NCBI GenBank assembly: GCA_035689115.1
Contig: DASSMA010000045.1
Location: forward strand, 41,123 to 105,122
Direction of reading: 5' to 3'
DNA length: 64,000 bases
Source of the DNA: JAHFUS01 sp035689115
GTDB taxonomy: Bacteria; Actinomycetota; Acidimicrobiia; Acidimicrobiales; GCA-2861595
Shown here in pieces: positions 61,481-64,000 of the stretch (the stretch's first letter is position 1; the number at the start of each line of letters is the position of its first letter). Both the position numbers and the translations under genes were made by a program. The notes beneath the pieces are model-generated. The model was given only the letters and a program-made list of their open reading frames with translations. It made no database searches and was not told where the DNA came from.

Positions 61481-63178
61481 TCAGACGCGCGCCGGGTCGA
61501 CCTCCACGCGGAGGCGCGCGCCGGTGCGGGGAACCGACGCCAGCGCCCGCGCCAGGACGGCGCGGTCGGCGGCGCGCACCAGCCATCGACCATCGGCCGG
61601 TCCGAGGGCTTCGACATCGTCCGGCAGCGACGCCACGAACGCCTCGGCGTCACCCGACACCAGGGCGAGGGCACCGGCCGGGGGCAGCCGCAGGTCCCGC
61701 CGGCGCTCAACCTCGGCGGCGACGAGGCGGCCGGGGTCGGCCAGCACCGCCGCCCGCAGGACGTCGTGGCCGGCCGCCCTGGTCTGCACCACGACCCGCC
61801 CGCCGCCGTCGCGGCCGCCCACCAGCCGGGCGGCCCGGGCCAGCAGGGCGAGCGCCTGCTCGGCGGCGCGGAAGCGGGCGGCCAGCAGCTCCTGGTCGAA
61901 CTCGAGGAACACCACGGCGTCGGCCCGGTCGAGGCGGTGGAGCAGCGCCTCGGTACCCACCAGCACGCCGGCGCCCGGAGGCTCCTCGGTGCGGCCGGTG
62001 ACCTCCGCCACCTCGCGGCCGGCCAGCGCCTCCAGTTCCTCACGCACCCGCGTGACGCCGGGCCGCAGGCGCCGCAAGGCGGTGGAGCCGCACGCCTGGC
62101 ACAGCGCCGGCCGCTCCTCCCGGCACCACCGGCACCGCAGGGCGTCGCCGTCGCCCTGGGCCATGCCGCCGCCGCAGCGCTCGCAGCGCAGGACCTCGCC
62201 GCAGGCCCTGCAGGCGAGCAGCTGGGCCCGGCCGGTGCGGTTGAGGATGCAGGCGACGCGCCCCCCGCCCCGCACGAGTGCGACCAGCCGGTCGGAGTAG
62301 AGGCCGGTGCGCGGGTCGGCCCGCCGCTGGTCGACCACCTCGACCACCGGCCACCCAGCCCGCTCGGTGGCCCGCGACGGCGCCAGCAGCCGTCCCCACG
62401 CCAGCTGCTCCAGCGTGGGGCAGGGCGAGAGAACCACGCACGGCACGCCGGCCCGCCGGGCCCGCTCGGCCGCCACCTCCCATGCGCTCCAGGTCGGCGA
62501 TCGCTCCTCCCGGTATGCCTCGTCGTGGGCGTCCAGCACGACGACGGCCGCCGGCACCGGCAGCGGGCCCCACGCCGCCGCCCGGGCGCCGACCACGACC
62601 GAGCCGCCGGCCGCCGCCCTGGCCCAATCCCGGGGGACGACGGCCACGGCCCGGCCGGACCGCCGCAGGCGGGCGGCCAGCAGGCCGGCGGCGCCCACCG
62701 ACGGGGCCAGCACCAGGGCGTCGCCCCGGCCGGCGGCGGCGGCCACGAAGGGGAACGGGTCGGCGGCCGGCGGGAGGCGCACCACCGCCCGGTCGCAGGC
62801 GAGGGCCTCGGCGGCCAGCCCGTCGTCGTCCCCCGTCGCGGCGGCCGCCGGGGCGGCCGGCGCCGGCGCCGGCAACCCGCGCACCGCTCCCGGCGGCGAC
62901 GCCGAGCGCAGCACCGCCCGCACCGGCCCGGCCCACCACCACGCCGCCCACCGGGCCAGGTCCACCAGGTCGGCGGGCGGCCCGCAGCCGGTGATCTTGG
63001 CCAGCGGACGCAGCGCCACGCCGGCCGGCGGCGTCACACCGTCGGCGACGACCCAGCCGCCCACCCGCCGGCCGTGGAGCGGCACCCGAACCAGGGTGCC
63101 CACCGGCGCGTCCCACCCGTCGGGAACGGTGTAGTCGAACGTCTTCTCCAGGGCCGCCACGTCCGGCAGGACGCGCAC
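61481..63178 (-). CDS. priA: PriA-like primosomal protein N', helicase motifs degenerate
   Basis: A 565-residue protein with the PriA N-terminal DNA-binding domain (VLPDVAALEKTFDYTVPDGWD) and the eight-Cys zinc module (CRACGEVLRCERCGG ... CRWCREERPALCQACGS). The Walker A motif is absent (AAAGRGDALVLAPSVGAAG stands in the helicase region) and the DEAH box reads VLDAHDEAYREE. This is the non-helicase form known from actinobacteria, probably a structural replication-restart factor. GTG at 63178 is the most likely start. Confidence 0.9.
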   Translation of the reverse strand: MRVLPDVAALEKTFDYTVPDGWDAPVGTLVRVPLHGRRVGGWVVADGVTPPAGVALRPLAKITGCGPPADLVDLARWAAWWWAGPVRAVLRSASPPGAVRGLPAPAPAAPAAAATGDDDGLAAEALACDRAVVRLPPAADPFPFVAAAAGRGDALVLAPSVGAAGLLAARLRRSGRAVAVVPRDWARAAAGGSVVVGARAAAWGPLPVPAAVVVLDAHDEAYREERSPTWSAWEVAAERARRAGVPCVVLSPCPTLEQLAWGRLLAPSRATERAGWPVVEVVDQRRADPRTGLYSDRLVALVRGGGRVACILNRTGRAQLLACRACGEVLRCERCGGGMAQGDGDALRCRWCREERPALCQACGSTALRRLRPGVTRVREELEALAGREVAEVTGRTEEPPGAGVLVGTEALLHRLDRADAVVFLEFDQELLAARFRAAEQALALLARAARLVGGRDGGGRVVVQTRAAGHDVLRAAVLADPGRLVAAEVERRRDLRLPPAGALALVSGDAEAFVASLPDDVEALGPADGRWLVRAADRAVLARALASVPRTGARLRVEVDPARV

Positions 63179-63204
63179 GACCCGCGTTTGTGAGCCGGGG
63201 GGGG

Positions 63205-64000
63205 CTACAGCCCCAGCGCCGACTTGAAGTCGGGCAGGCGGGAGAGGGTCTCCCACGTGAACTCCTTGTCGGAGCGCCCGAAGTGGCCGTAGGCGGCGGT
63301 GCGCTGGAAGATCGGCCGGCGCAGCTTGAGGTCGCGCACGATGGCGGCCGGCCGGAGGTCGAACACCTCGTCGATGGCCTTGACGATGGCGGCCGGGTCG
63401 ACCTGCTCGGTGCCCGACGTCTCCACCATCACCGAGACCGGGTGGGCCACACCGATGGCGTAGGCCACCTGGATCTCGCAGCGGGCGGCGGCGCCGGCGG
63501 CCACCACGTGCTTGGCCACCCAGCGGGCGGCGTAGGCGGCCGACCGGTCGACCTTGGTGGGGTCCTTGCCGGAGAAGGCGCCGCCGCCGTGGCGGGCCGA
63601 GCCGCCGTAGGTGTCGACGATGATCTTGCGGCCGGTGAGACCCGTGTCGGCGTGCGGGCCGCCCTGCTCGAACTTGCCCGTGGGGTTGGCCAGCACCCGG
63701 AAGTGGTCGCCGGCGAACTCGGGCGGCAGCATCGGGTGGATGACGTGCTCGACCAGGTCGGGCTTGAGCAGCGTCTCCAGGTCGATGCCCGGCTGGTGCT
63801 GGGTGGAGATGAGCACCGTGTCGAGATGCTTCGGCCTGCCGTCCTCGTAGACGACGCTCACCTGGGTCTTGCCGTCGGGCCGCAGGTAGGGCAGCACGCC
63901 GGCCTTGCGCACCTCGGCCAGCCGCTGGGCCAGGCGGTGGGCCAGCCAGATGGGCAGCGGCATGAGGTCGTCGGTCTCGTCGCAGGCGTAGCCGAACATC
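63205..64000 (-). CDS. metK: S-adenosylmethionine synthetase, 5' end outside the window
   Basis: It makes SAM from ATP and methionine. About 265 C-terminal residues are visible, beginning MFGYACDETDDLMPLPIWLAHRL, which lies near residue 120 in full enzymes. The phosphate-binding loop GGGAFSGKDPTKVDRSAAYAARW and the C-terminal FQRTAAYGHFGR are intact. It heads the metK-priA-def-fmt-rsmB-mog run as far as seen. Confidence 0.96.
   Translation of the reverse strand, partial: MFGYACDETDDLMPLPIWLAHRLAQRLAEVRKAGVLPYLRPDGKTQVSVVYEDGRPKHLDTVLISTQHQPGIDLETLLKPDLVEHVIHPMLPPEFAGDHFRVLANPTGKFEQGGPHADTGLTGRKIIVDTYGGSARHGGGAFSGKDPTKVDRSAAYAARWVAKHVVAAGAAARCEIQVAYAIGVAHPVSVMVETSGTEQVDPAAIVKAIDEVFDLRPAAIVRDLKLRRPIFQRTAAYGHFGRSDKEFTWETLSRLPDFKSALGL

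Overview
The window is a 64-kb piece of a very GC-rich (roughly 70-75%) chromosome that is densely packed with genes on both strands. Many neighbouring genes overlap by 1-4 bases (ATGA, GTGA, TGATG). The gene set points to an actinomycete. It has the GlgE maltosyltransferase pathway, a MurA with Asp in place of the active-site Cys, a PriA without ATPase motifs and a class II FBPase. I infer Actinomycetota, most likely Acidimicrobiia, from content and style only. I saw no rRNA, tRNA, CRISPR array, insertion sequence or prophage, and no gene-free gap above about 210 bases.

Layout. 0-9 kb: NAD-dependent ligase, a membrane protein, polyphosphate kinase 2, a tRNA-thiolation pair (mnmA plus cysteine desulfurase), an adenylate-forming-enzyme-like protein and a secreted beta-helix protein. 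9.1-22.1 kb: an alpha-glucan block. glgE, treS, maltokinase, glgB and a GH57 enzyme lie in one minus-strand run and a glycogen phosphorylase is divergent. 22-34 kb: two small proteins, glpX, an acyl-CoA mutase large subunit with isobutyryl-CoA-type residues, an S9 peptidase, a phosphoesterase, a Kup potassium transporter and a frameshifted membrane/TPR gene. 34-41 kb: hydrolase, transporter, M20 peptidase, murA, an HTH regulator, a NifU-like protein and a MeaB-type GTPase. 41-48 kb: a translation operon infC-rpmI-rplT-trmH-histidine kinase-pheS-pheT. 48-53.5 kb: an accessory region. A large surface protein and an ESX-like putative toxin gene converge, and both lose GC in their 3' halves around two small orphan genes. 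53.5-58 kb: ribD-ribE-ribBA-ribH-hisG-cold-shock gene. 58-64 kb: metK-priA-def-fmt-rsmB-mog.

The main unexplained signals are: (i) the low-GC cassette at about 50.9-53.2 kb, which looks like a polymorphic toxin/immunity exchange site; (ii) a 45-bp near-perfect palindrome in three copies, one of them forming 15 in-frame codons inside a peptidase gene; (iii) a roughly 68-bp two-hairpin repeat in three copies with compensatory base changes; and (iv) non-standard start codons. The last group includes an AUC start for infC and three genes (meaB, trmH, fmt) whose conserved N-termini are reachable only from a CTG codon.
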